The position numbers and the translations under genes were made by a program. Under the pieces are notes generated by a model. It did not search any database, was not told where the DNA came from, and worked only from the letters and a program-made list of their open reading frames with translations. From a virus, in the IMG/VR virus record IMGVR_UViG_3300025645_000221, positions 1-34,494 of that record: 34,494 bases of DNA, one strand, 5' to 3'. Positions 15,824 to 24,085 of this stretch are shown piece after piece; position 1 is the stretch's first letter; each line of letters starts with the position of its first letter.

Positions 15824-17865
15824 TATTTTGCTCTCCCTAATAAAACTTGTACATCTATTCTTTGTATTGAGTAAGGACTACCGTCAATAGTTGCTTTAAG
15901 ACCAATAGTAATTACTTTGCCGTTTCCAGAACCCTGTGTTGCGGGTGTTTGGACTAATAAACCTGAACTGTATTCTGAACCCACATAACCTGTTTCGTTT
16001 AAAGGTGCTGAATATTCTGAAGTAACATATCCCGATGTTTCAGTAGCAGTAAATTTACTGACCTCTCTAATAGCGGGGCTTGAAACACTTACAGTTTGTC
16101 CTATATCGTTGCCCTGAAAAAGAAGAAGACTGTCATTAGCCGTTGCGGTAAAAATATTAGAGTAACCGCCATTTGTTAAAGGACTGGTAGAAACAGAACC
16201 GTTTGAACCAGAAAGGTCATCACCTGTTTTTACTACAAGTCTTCCCCCCGTTCCGTCTGCGGGCGCGTTGTCTACAGTATATGTCAAAACATACTCAGTA
16301 CCTGCTATTAAAAGATTATTGCTAGACGAGTCAATAAGAGTTTTGTAAACTCTGTCTGTTCCTGTTATGGATGCTGAGTTATTTTCATAATTTATTACGC
16401 CAGTGTCAGCCCAGCTTTGGGCAGTAAAAGTAGTAGGACACTTACTAAGAGGTACTGCGCTGAACTCTTTAGCAGTCGGTTCAGCATCTGGCGGCGAAAA
16501 GGGGCGAGATTTTACAGTACTGGGGTCGTAGTCATAGTACCAACTAAGAATTGAGTTTTCCCCTACATTACCAACTACAGATGTTTCAAATTTTTTCAAA
16601 AACTTTAAATTAGAAGGATTCCCAAAATCCATAGGATTGCTTTCATATTCTAAAAAATAAGTTGTTGCAATACCACTTAAATTAGTATCTGTATGTGTAT
16701 CATAAATATAAAAACCACCCAGTCCTGAAATATATAAATTATTTTTACGGTCTAAACAAAAACCATAGGGTTTTAATTGTGACCAAGTAGTTGTTTTTGC
16801 AGAACCGTTGGGAAGACGCTGTTTCAAATCAAAGCAATATACAATGTCTTCATCAGGTATTGACAATAAATAAAAACCATCTTTAGGACTGTACACGGAT
16901 TTTACATCGCCCGTGTTTCTGTCAAGAGACGCTAATAAATCATCACGTATGTTTGAGCTTAAATCTCCAATAGCTACTGATTTTTCTTGTATTGTGCGAC
17001 CTAAACTACGTAAACCGTTAGCTGACAAAAATATAATATCAGAGCCTGTGTTTTGTACAGAATCTCTTTCGATACAACCTATACCTTCAATAACATCTTC
17101 AAGAATCATATTGGCAGGACTTTCTGCTCCTGAATAAATTACTATAGAGTGTCTTCCAAAAATTACTAAAAATCCGTTGTGTGCCGCCAGTGCAACAATT
17201 TCGTCATGTCCTGTGTTCCATACTGTTGTTAAGTCTAAAGAACCTGAAGTACCTCCAGACCATGCGTGACCGTTTAAAAGGTCGGAAAAATAAACCGTTG
17301 CTTTGCTTCCAGTCACATCAGCCGCCCAGACGCGCCCATAAGCCGCTATTGCTTCGTTAGCATAAGGAGCATTCCCAGTAGAGTGAGCGTGCGAAGAAAA
17401 AGGTTCTAACTGGTAAGTCCCTTCATTGTCATACCAAATTAAAGGCTCTTGGTCTCTACTGAAAAAGAAAGCATGGTCTTGAAGGCTAATTATTTTCCAA
17501 TCAGAGGTTGTAATGGTGTGGTCGTTTGGAAAAGTACCTCCGCTTGCTATAGGGTTAGTTAAGTTGTGAGTCTCCCCTCCCAATACGTGAGAATAAACCT
17601 GATTGTTATGAGACAATAAAAAAATATCGTTCCCGTCTGGGTCAATAAACTCAAACGCGCTCACAACGGGAGCAAGCCCAGTAGTAGCGTCAATGCTATC
17701 TATTATTCTTGTTCCCTTTCTAGCCCCTATTCGACCAAATTTATCAATAACGCAGTTGTTTGCTTTCCGAGCAAAAGAAGTATCAATAGATGTTGGAGAG
17801 TCTTGGGTGTTTATGCCCCCAAAACCCGCCGCTTCGATAGATATTGTCTGTAGTTGTTGTGCCAT
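15823..17865 (-). CDS. Tail tube protein B, T7 gp12-like nozzle
   Basis: This 680-residue beta-rich protein begins with the pattern of tail nozzle proteins: GFGGINTQDSPTSIDTSFAR, NCVIDKFGRIGARKG. Blade-like repeats follow (VVSAFEFIDPDGNDIFLLSH, GRVWAAD, LVIFGRHSIVIYSG). It should form the distal tail tube below the gp11-like adaptor, whose gene directly precedes it (overlap of one base). The C-terminal third (SYSPI-like strands, GGRLVVKTGDDLSG) looks like an added carbohydrate-binding-type beta domain, which could touch the receptor; that is an inference. Confidence 0.88.
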   Translation of the reverse strand: MAQQLQTISIEAAGFGGINTQDSPTSIDTSFARKANNCVIDKFGRIGARKGTRIIDSIDATTGLAPVVSAFEFIDPDGNDIFLLSHNNQVYSHVLGGETHNLTNPIASGGTFPNDHTITTSDWKIISLQDHAFFFSRDQEPLIWYDNEGTYQLEPFSSHAHSTGNAPYANEAIAAYGRVWAADVTGSKATVYFSDLLNGHAWSGGTSGSLDLTTVWNTGHDEIVALAAHNGFLVIFGRHSIVIYSGAESPANMILEDVIEGIGCIERDSVQNTGSDIIFLSANGLRSLGRTIQEKSVAIGDLSSNIRDDLLASLDRNTGDVKSVYSPKDGFYLLSIPDEDIVYCFDLKQRLPNGSAKTTTWSQLKPYGFCLDRKNNLYISGLGGFYIYDTHTDTNLSGIATTYFLEYESNPMDFGNPSNLKFLKKFETSVVGNVGENSILSWYYDYDPSTVKSRPFSPPDAEPTAKEFSAVPLSKCPTTFTAQSWADTGVINYENNSASITGTDRVYKTLIDSSSNNLLIAGTEYVLTYTVDNAPADGTGGRLVVKTGDDLSGSNGSVSTSPLTNGGYSNIFTATANDSLLLFQGNDIGQTVSVSSPAIREVSKFTATETSGYVTSEYSAPLNETGYVGSEYSSGLLVQTPATQGSGNGKVITIGLKATIDGSPYSIQRIDVQVLLGRAK

Positions 17866-18536
17866 TATACTGTATACCAGATAGTTTCAGAAGAAGAATG
17901 ACGTGCCGCGTCTAAAGCAATAGCATCAGCTAAAGCAGAGTCAGCTATGTTAAACAATTCTTGAGAAGAACTACCGCCTGTTTCTCCTCGTTCTCTCGCG
18001 GCAAAGGCTACTGCATATTGAATAACGGGAGAAGAAGGCACTAAAATAGGATTAGCGTCCTGAGCCATTACATCTACTCGTGGCTGTACCACGTTAATAT
18101 TTATATCATAAACACCATCAGGGGTAGGGTATAGACGAATATTAGGTTCGTCACTTGCCGATGTTCCGCTGAATGTTTGATAATAAGCAGGAGAGCCTGT
18201 TGTTGGATTCAAATCAAAATTATTAGACCAACCGTCCGATACTTGCCTTAAGAATGCTTTTTGTGTTTGGTTTGTAGCAGTTAGTATCTTAACTCTGCTA
18301 GAAGTGTCTGCTGAATTTGAACCTGTGTTTCTTAAATTATAAGTAGATTGGTCTGCCGTGGTAGAAAAAGAGATAGTTTCTCTTAGATAACTCCAGTCCC
18401 AAGCGTCCTCTACAAGCCTGTTAGAATCGTTAACAAACTCGCCAATCAGCTTGCTGTAGTCATTATCTGTAACCGAGGCTACTTCGTTTTCACGCAGTCT
18501 TCTTAGTACACTGTTTACTAGTTGTAAGTAAGTCAT
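17865..18536 (-). CDS. Tail tube protein A, T7 gp11-like adaptor
   Basis: The 223-residue protein starts MTYLQLVNSVLRRLRENEVA, a characteristic opening of phage gp11-type head-tail adaptor proteins. It goes on through VNDSNRLVEDAWDWSYLRET and the conserved late part (IRLYPTPDG, VVQPRVD, PVIQYAVAFAARERGETG). It joins portal and nozzle. Length is close to T7 gp11 (196 aa), and it lies one base upstream of the gp12-like gene, as usual. Confidence 0.9.
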   Translation of the reverse strand: MTYLQLVNSVLRRLRENEVASVTDNDYSKLIGEFVNDSNRLVEDAWDWSYLRETISFSTTADQSTYNLRNTGSNSADTSSRVKILTATNQTQKAFLRQVSDGWSNNFDLNPTTGSPAYYQTFSGTSASDEPNIRLYPTPDGVYDININVVQPRVDVMAQDANPILVPSSPVIQYAVAFAARERGETGGSSSQELFNIADSALADAIALDAARHSSSETIWYTV

Positions 18537-20551
18537 TATCCGTACCTTCTTCTGTTTGTTGGACTAAGCATTCTTTGTGTAGACTTAATCTCTGTATCAA
18601 ATTTAAATAGTTCTTTACCAAATAAAGACTCTGTAGCCGTTCTTTGTTGTTGTTGTCCCTGACCGCCTAGCATACCTCCAAGTAAGTCGCCCCCTGCTTC
18701 CACCAAATCTCCTAAAGGACTATCAACAGCATCTATAATATCATCAATAGGGTCTATAATGTCTTGACCCACTTCCCCTACAGTTTGTAACACAGGGTCT
18801 ACTACTTCTTCACCAAATGTATCTACGACATCATCAATAGGGTCTATAACCGTATCGTCAAAAGCACGTCCTGCGTCTAAGATGTCATCCTCAACATCCG
18901 ATGTGAAGTCTGAAATAGGCTGTACAGCTTCTTCAACTACATCACCTACCGCCTTTACTCCTTCGTAAACAGGCTTGACTATAGGCTCTACAGCATTTCC
19001 TATTGCTGTTCCTGTCGCAACAACAGCGTCTCCTGCTTTTTCAAGCCACTCAGGAGTTTCAATTTCCCCTATTTGATTTCCAATGTCTGAAAGCACATCA
19101 CCTACAGTATCACCAACACCTGCGACAATCGCATCACCTGCATTTTTCTTAAAGGACTCTTCAACTGATTTTCCCTCAAGACCGTCTAGTGTTGTGTCTA
19201 CGATTATTTTTTGTTGAACCTCTGATAGCTTGTCTAGGGGAATACCTATATCATCAAAGGTTTGTAAAACATCATCAAAAGCAATATCAGAAACTTCGTT
19301 TCCCGCCCATGTCTTTGCCGCCGTTTTGATTACGTCTTCAAGGTCTCCTCCTGATGTGGCTACTTTACCTCCCTGAATAACAGGCGCGATGGGAGGGTAA
19401 AGTATAGACGCTACATCAAGAACAATGCCTATGTTTTTTTCAAAAGTAGACTGTTCGCGGTATACAGGTGCTATATAGCTAAACGCGCCTACCTGTCCAA
19501 CCGTACCGTTTTCTTCTACTAAATTACCCGAAGGTATACGATTAAAAGCCGTTCCTGTATTAAAGTGAACGTCTCCTCCTTTAAAGGCTTCAAACTCTAA
19601 GTTTACGGCAGGGTCTTCTTTAAAATAACTTGCCGCTTTATTTCCTAGTTCTTCTCTTTGCGCTCCAATCATGTAATCACCCATGACTGCTTCTTGTAAA
19701 GCCAATGCTTTATATTCTTCGTGCTTTAAATCAAAACCGTTTTCGCTTTCAAATTTATGATTAGCGGCAAGGTCATCATAATTCTGTATATCCTCTAACG
19801 TATCAAAATTAGGAGCACCTTTATCTATAAGTTTTTGTATGCTTTGTTTTTCTTCATCCGTTGTAGCGTTTTCAAGACTTTTTTGAAGGCTTTGTACATA
19901 ATAGCTGTCTGCGCTGTCTTTAGCGTTTTGAAAATCCGCAGGACGTGAATAATCAATTGTTCCATCTGTACGTGCAAGTCTTTGTTCAGCAGGACTTAGC
20001 CCAGAATAAGCCTCTCCATAATCAAAATCATAAATTAAATTTTTATACTGTTCTTGCTCACCGATATAAATATTAATATCTTGAGGTCCTGATGTTTCTC
20101 CTGATACGAAGTCTTCTTTTATTTCATCGTAAAGACGTTCGTCTCCTTTAGCCTGATTATCTTCATCAAAGTAACTTGTAAGTTTTAGAGAATCGTCTAC
20201 CACTTCGTTGTCAAAAACGGAAAGGTCGCCCCCTCCAGAACTAGCCATTCCCGTGCGCTGTTCATTAAAATAAATCTCTTCTCTTTCTTTTTGAGAAGGC
20301 GTTGTTGCCATTCTTTCAGCAACTCTAATTGCTTCTTGTCTCTTTTCTTCTTTTATTTTTTCTTTTTCTTTTGCAATAGCCGTTAACTGCTCAGGCGTTT
20401 TATACGCTTCAACATTTTCTCTAATACCCGCAGGGCTATAGTTAAGTGAGCCTTGAGCCGCTTCTTGTAACACTTTTAATTCAGCGGCTTTCCTAGCTTC
20501 TTCCGCGTCTTTAGCCGCTTGTTGTTCAGGAGTTAAGAAAAACATACTCAT
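18536..20551 (-). CDS. Large late protein with repeated acidic DPIDD motifs (671 aa)
   Basis: The N-terminus is a charged helix (TPEQQAAKDAEEARKAAELK), probably coiled coil. The middle has a moderately hydrophobic region (NIGIVLDVASILYPPIAPVI). The last quarter is an acidic repeat in which DPIDDVVD, DPVLQTVGE and DPIDDIIDAVD recur at about 30 residues; a 20-base DNA segment is identical at 18740-18759 and 18830-18849. The tail end is Gln/Gly-rich then basic (SPTNRRRYG). No enzyme motif is visible. Position just before tail tube A suggests a virion or ejection protein. Confidence 0.68.
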   Translation of the reverse strand: MSMFFLTPEQQAAKDAEEARKAAELKVLQEAAQGSLNYSPAGIRENVEAYKTPEQLTAIAKEKEKIKEEKRQEAIRVAERMATTPSQKEREEIYFNEQRTGMASSGGGDLSVFDNEVVDDSLKLTSYFDEDNQAKGDERLYDEIKEDFVSGETSGPQDINIYIGEQEQYKNLIYDFDYGEAYSGLSPAEQRLARTDGTIDYSRPADFQNAKDSADSYYVQSLQKSLENATTDEEKQSIQKLIDKGAPNFDTLEDIQNYDDLAANHKFESENGFDLKHEEYKALALQEAVMGDYMIGAQREELGNKAASYFKEDPAVNLEFEAFKGGDVHFNTGTAFNRIPSGNLVEENGTVGQVGAFSYIAPVYREQSTFEKNIGIVLDVASILYPPIAPVIQGGKVATSGGDLEDVIKTAAKTWAGNEVSDIAFDDVLQTFDDIGIPLDKLSEVQQKIIVDTTLDGLEGKSVEESFKKNAGDAIVAGVGDTVGDVLSDIGNQIGEIETPEWLEKAGDAVVATGTAIGNAVEPIVKPVYEGVKAVGDVVEEAVQPISDFTSDVEDDILDAGRAFDDTVIDPIDDVVDTFGEEVVDPVLQTVGEVGQDIIDPIDDIIDAVDSPLGDLVEAGGDLLGGMLGGQGQQQQRTATESLFGKELFKFDTEIKSTQRMLSPTNRRRYG

Positions 20552-20949
20552 TATTTATTCCTCTCTACGCCTTTGGCTTTTTCTATGGTACGCATAGCAC
20601 CTAAGCCAAGCATACCCATAAGTACTGGCATCATGGTAGCCATATCTAGTACAGGGATTTCAATGGTAGAATCGGCAAGAGCAAGCGTAAAATTTGCCAT
20701 CGGGATAAGAATGTACTGACTCGCAAGTCCAATACAACAAGTCCAACCAACAGCAGGTCTCCACCCCGACACAAATAAGCTCTTATGTGCCGCTTCTGTC
20801 TTATTAACTTCAAGTTGCGCTTTCGCAAGCTCCTGCGCGTGCTTTTCAGCCATTGTCGAAAGTTCAAACGCGATAGCATTCTTCTTGTCTTTATCCTCTA
20901 TGAATTTGTCAAGTAGTCCTGTTACTGGTCCGATTAGTTGCTGTAACAT
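20551..20949 (-). CDS. Holin-like protein, 3TM (GTA-type) family
   Basis: The pattern SLFVSGWRPAVGWTCCIGLA near residues 57-76, followed by a second hydrophobic segment (LDMATMMPVLMGMLGLGAMR) and a basic C-terminus, is typical of the 3TM holin family of phages and gene transfer agents. The N-terminal half is an amphipathic charged helix (EKHAQELAKAQLEVNKTEAA). Such proteins make holes in the inner membrane so that the endolysin can reach the wall. It follows a membrane coiled-coil protein by three bases. A second, smaller holin candidate lies at 22785; which one triggers lysis cannot be told. Confidence 0.82.
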   Translation of the reverse strand: MLQQLIGPVTGLLDKFIEDKDKKNAIAFELSTMAEKHAQELAKAQLEVNKTEAAHKSLFVSGWRPAVGWTCCIGLASQYILIPMANFTLALADSTIEIPVLDMATMMPVLMGMLGLGAMRTIEKAKGVERNK

Positions 20950-20952
20950 AGT

Positions 20953-21378
20953 TTACCTCTGTAAGGGACTTGAGTTAAGGTAGTCCATACCCTTCCACAA
21001 ATCCTCGACTTCTTTAGTTAATGTCTTGAACTTTACTTCTGTATCGCCAATGTCATTGATAATAATCTCTGCTGTAGCAACCGTGGCTTTCATAGCTTCA
21101 ATATCGTTAGATAGCTTAGAAACGTCTGTATTTAATTCTAAGAGCTTTTCTTGCTGACTTAGTAGTGTCTCTAGCCTTGTGCCTAAAGTGGCTAGATTCT
21201 CACGTATGGGGCTTATATCGGGTATCTGCTGTGCTTCCACTGCTTCCAGTCTGCTGTACAAACTAGAGGCTGTCCATACGCCACCGCCTATGGTGCTACC
21301 AATACCAAGTACAATAGCAATCCACACGCCTTTAAACGATGTGTCACCTATCTTGAGTTCTGTACTTTCTAAACTCAT
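20953..21378 (-). CDS. Membrane-anchored coiled-coil protein, spanin-like candidate (141 aa)
   Basis: A short N-terminal part is followed by one membrane segment (about residues 17-39, GVWIAIVLGIGSTIGGGVWT). The rest, about 100 residues, is strongly helical with heptads (LATLGTRLETLLSQQEKLLE, VSKLSNDIEAMKATVATAEI). This is the design of an inner-membrane spanin (Rz-like) that links the membranes during lysis. No outer-membrane lipoprotein partner is seen; the nearby secreted proteins lack a lipobox. It overlaps the gene upstream by four bases and sits beside a holin, which supports a lysis role. Confidence 0.68.
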   Translation of the reverse strand: MSLESTELKIGDTSFKGVWIAIVLGIGSTIGGGVWTASSLYSRLEAVEAQQIPDISPIRENLATLGTRLETLLSQQEKLLELNTDVSKLSNDIEAMKATVATAEIIINDIGDTEVKFKTLTKEVEDLWKGMDYLNSSPLQR

Positions 21379-22217
21379 AGTTCAACACATCCTGTACCGT
21401 ACATAAAGCATGAGTAGCCTAAATGAGTCGGTCCTGTTTGAAAGAACTCTGACTCGCTACCTGCGGCTAATACATCAGTCTCGCTTACATATAAGTCTAA
21501 ACCTATATTGTCATTACCATTAAGGTATACAGCCGTTAGGTTACGTGTAGTGTTGTAACCCATAGACACCCACTGTGCGTTAGCATCGTAGAATATATTA
21601 GTCTGTTCCGCTGTAGTGTTAGCATTCTCAATTCCTTGCTCTAGGAATGCTACAGCTTCCTCTGAGTTAGCTACGGCTATGTAGGCTGACGCGTTGTTAG
21701 CGTGAGTCTCAATGTCATCCGTTGACTGGTTAAATGCGTCAACGTCTTTTTGTTCAATCTGTAGGACTTCTACGTTGTCCACTACAAATGTCTGCACTTC
21801 AGCTTCTTGGTCAGGAGTACTAGCTTCTTCTACTTTCTCCGCTACCTGTATTGCTGTGGACATATTTACAACAGCTTCAGTAAACGTATCAATAGCGTTG
21901 TCCATCAGTTCTAGCTCTTCTACAGCCTTGTTCTGTAATACAGCCTTAACGTCACCGTATGGCTGATAGTTAGTAGCAAAGTTAGTTAAGGCAGTGTTGT
22001 AGGCTTGTACCTGTGCTTCCTGTATGTGTGCTGTAGTAGACAAAGTGCCGTCAGATAAAGCGTCACCTTGATGTGCATACTCCATACCTGCGCCCACTAG
22101 GAGAATGCCAGTGTTAATCTGGTCAACTATAGAAGTGCTTGAGTCTAGTAGCGCGTCATATTCACTTGACTGAACTACGGAACTTAGCACTAACAGAGAT
22201 AATAGTATCTTCTTCAT
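21375..22217 (-). CDS. Secreted helical protein of unknown function (280 aa)
   Basis: A clear Sec signal peptide (MKKILLSLLVLSSVVQSS) leads to a mature part that is acidic and mostly helical (VADKVEEAS-like stretches, YDANAQWVSMGY), ending with a Cys pair (SCFMYGTGCVEL) that could form a disulfide. The start has GGAGGAGAGG just upstream (22224-22233). It begins inside the previous gene (56-base overlap in another frame). A secreted protein in the late lysis/fibre region might alter the periplasm or outer membrane. The family is not recognised. Confidence 0.75.
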   Translation of the reverse strand: MKKILLSLLVLSSVVQSSEYDALLDSSTSIVDQINTGILLVGAGMEYAHQGDALSDGTLSTTAHIQEAQVQAYNTALTNFATNYQPYGDVKAVLQNKAVEELELMDNAIDTFTEAVVNMSTAIQVAEKVEEASTPDQEAEVQTFVVDNVEVLQIEQKDVDAFNQSTDDIETHANNASAYIAVANSEEAVAFLEQGIENANTTAEQTNIFYDANAQWVSMGYNTTRNLTAVYLNGNDNIGLDLYVSETDVLAAGSESEFFQTGPTHLGYSCFMYGTGCVEL

Positions 22218-22788
22218 CTGTGTCCTCTCCTCCTATGTTTAATACGTTATTGTACCAATCTTTAGTTTTCTTACTGTAGTCTGGTATGTAAGTCTCTGGT
22301 TGACGTTTCATGACTAACATAGCACGTTTACCTACAACTAGCTTACCGTTGTTTAATATGGGACAGGGTGTTCCTGATACGAACATTGCCTTCCATACTT
22401 CAGTGCTTTGACACATACGAGCTACTGCACTTACCTTCATACCTAAGTCAGCTAGTACCTTAGCGTCCCTACGTCTATTACATTCAGGGTCAACATCATA
22501 AGTACCGCTACTAAACCCTACGCCTACTGTCTGTAATGAACCACCTGTGCCCTTAAGGCAAGTGTCCATACCATTACTCATGTAACTAGGAGTGATTGCA
22601 GAACCTACTGGTATCTCGCTACTGCTTCCTGCTCCGTTATATGTATTACTTACCGAGTCATCTTGTGTATTGTTATTACTATTCGTAGTCGAGTCTTCAC
22701 CATGATAAGTGTTAAGACTACCCTCTTGCGCGTTGTCTCCAAGTGCTACCCAAGACAACATCATTAATAGACAAAATAACTTTCTCAC
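22162..22788 (-). CDS. Secreted Cys-containing protein of unknown function (208 aa)
   Basis: The GTG start gives a Sec signal peptide (MRKLFCLLMMLSWVALG, cleavage probably just before DNAQ), then an Asn/Ser/Thr-rich linker (STTNSNNNTQDDSVSNTYNG). A compact domain follows with four cysteines (MDTC, DPEC, ARMC, GTPC) and the conserved-looking block CNRRRDAKVLADLGMKVSAV. I recall similar signal-peptide proteins in other marine podoviruses, none characterised. It overlaps the 54-aa holin candidate by four bases (GTGA) and the next secreted protein by 56 bases, so the three are likely made together. Confidence 0.78.
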   Translation of the reverse strand: MRKLFCLLMMLSWVALGDNAQEGSLNTYHGEDSTTNSNNNTQDDSVSNTYNGAGSSSEIPVGSAITPSYMSNGMDTCLKGTGGSLQTVGVGFSSGTYDVDPECNRRRDAKVLADLGMKVSAVARMCQSTEVWKAMFVSGTPCPILNNGKLVVGKRAMLVMKRQPETYIPDYSKKTKDWYNNVLNIGGEDTDEEDTIISVSAKFRSSVK

Positions 22789-22949
22789 TTCTTATGTACA
22801 ATCTTCTGTACTGTCTCTGATTCATAGATACGAATACCTAACCAGATAATAGTAAAGATACTAGCAACGGGAGGTAACCAAGCCGCTAGAGACATCACTC
22901 CTGTGGATGCCGCCAGTACGTCTACAGCTTCTTTTGCTTCGTTAGTCAT
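22785..22949 (-). CDS. Small T7-type holin candidate (54 aa)
   Basis: The short protein MTNEAKEAVDVLAASTGVMS continues with a hydrophobic stretch (AAWLPPVASIFTIIWLGIRI, about residues 22-41) and a charged end (VQKIVHKK). This matches the class II holins of T7-like marine phages (TGV...WLPP.ASIFTIIWLGIRI). It would permeabilise the inner membrane at lysis. ATG 22949 is followed downstream by a GTGA overlap with the secreted protein gene. T7 gp17.5 is 67 aa, so the size is fitting. Confidence 0.82.
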   Translation of the reverse strand: MTNEAKEAVDVLAASTGVMSLAAWLPPVASIFTIIWLGIRIYESETVQKIVHKK

Positions 22950-22959
22950 GGTTATTTCC

Positions 22960-23808
22960 CTATGCGTTTTCTAAAGCTGTGACACGAGTTGTTAAGGCAT
23001 CTATTGCTTCTTTCTGGTCTTGTATGGTTTTAAGCATAGGCACAATAAGTTTCTTATAATGTACACCTGCTAAATTATCTCCATTATAAAAAACTAACTC
23101 ATCATTAATAGCCTCTACGTCTTCAGCAATTAGACCATATTCAAGTTCAGAGTTATATGTATCAGCGTATGCTTCTGTTTTAGTACCATCTTCGGCTCTG
23201 GTTGTTTCTAAGTCTCTATAGTTAAAAGAAACGGGGTCTAAGTTGTATACCCAAGATACATCTGTTAGGTCTGTAATGTTTGTTTTGCTTTCTCGTATAG
23301 AAGCTACATAACCGAGTTTGCCTGTGCTTTGAATATATAAATCACGAGTAGAGCCTGACACTGTATCATAGTAAACATCAGGAAAATATACTTCACCTGC
23401 GTCTTCAAAACGGGCAACTTCATTTCCATTAGCCCCGTTTCTTGTGTAAAAATACAAATTAGTATATGCCGCGCTTCCAGTAAAATATGTCGCTGATTTA
23501 CACTGAATACTCCCTACGTCATCATACTGAATAGTACTACCTTGTCCTGCAAATTGTATTTTACCCATAATACCGCCCGTGCCTTGAACAGGCGTTGTGC
23601 TATCGAGTATCAGAGTCGGTACGCTTCTTGCAATAGTAAAATTTTCAGAGGAAGGATTGTTTACAAGCGCGAGGTCAACAACATTACTACTATTGTCTCC
23701 GATAAATATTTTCTTGTCAGCAATGTTTACAGCAAGTTCGCCCTGAGAAAGACTGCTAGGAGTAGCACTGGCTGTTGTACTGTTTTTAGTTTTAATTGTG
23801 GTTGTCAT
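22960..23808 (-). CDS. Tail fibre or spike protein with S74 autocleaving chaperone
   Basis: The N-terminus has the fibre-like pattern ATPSSLSQGELAVNIADKKI. The centre (residues about 50-165) is a variable beta-rich region with FTGSAAYTNLYFYTRNGANG. The C-terminal 115 residues form an intramolecular chaperone of the Peptidase_S74 type: S170 and K175 (ASIRESKTNI) are placed like the endosialidase Ser-Lys cleavage dyad, followed by GLIAEDVEAI, LVFYNGDN, VHYKKLIVPMLK and a coiled coil to the end. The chaperone helps the fibre to trimerise and is then cut off. The variable part probably meets the host receptor. Confidence 0.88.
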   Translation of the reverse strand: MTTTIKTKNSTTASATPSSLSQGELAVNIADKKIFIGDNSSNVVDLALVNNPSSENFTIARSVPTLILDSTTPVQGTGGIMGKIQFAGQGSTIQYDDVGSIQCKSATYFTGSAAYTNLYFYTRNGANGNEVARFEDAGEVYFPDVYYDTVSGSTRDLYIQSTGKLGYVASIRESKTNITDLTDVSWVYNLDPVSFNYRDLETTRAEDGTKTEAYADTYNSELEYGLIAEDVEAINDELVFYNGDNLAGVHYKKLIVPMLKTIQDQKEAIDALTTRVTALENA

Positions 23809-23820
23809 TTATATCACCAA

Positions 23821-24084
23821 TTATACTTTAGTTAAAGAAGCAGACTCTAATGCTTCCTCTATTGAATCGTAGTAGCCGCTATGAAAAACAAATCCTTCTT
23901 CTTTTAAAGTTTCTACATCTGAATTTAAAAGATTGAAAGACGTAGACCAATACGTGTCAGTACCGTCTGTAGCTTCGACAGGAAAATAATCATCAAGATG
24001 AAAGCCTATGTATTTAGCATTGTCTCTTTCTTCGTTTAAGCGAGAGGTAGCGTTTGTTTTGTCACTTACTATTATATATTCCAT
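23821..24084 (-). CDS. Small late protein, unknown (87 aa)
   Basis: I chose ATG 24084 (MEYIIVSDKTNATSRLNEER), one base after the stop of the preceding gene, with GGGAG a few bases upstream. A longer in-frame start at 24111 would overlap that gene. The protein has Trp/Tyr/Phe-rich beta parts (YIGFHLDDYFPVEATDGTDT) and an acidic helix at the end. Similar short proteins lie among fibre genes, so it could be a fibre chaperone or accessory protein; this is a guess from position. Confidence 0.7.
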   Translation of the reverse strand: MEYIIVSDKTNATSRLNEERDNAKYIGFHLDDYFPVEATDGTDTYWSTSFNLLNSDVETLKEEGFVFHSGYYDSIEEALESASLTKV

Positions 24085-24085
24085 A

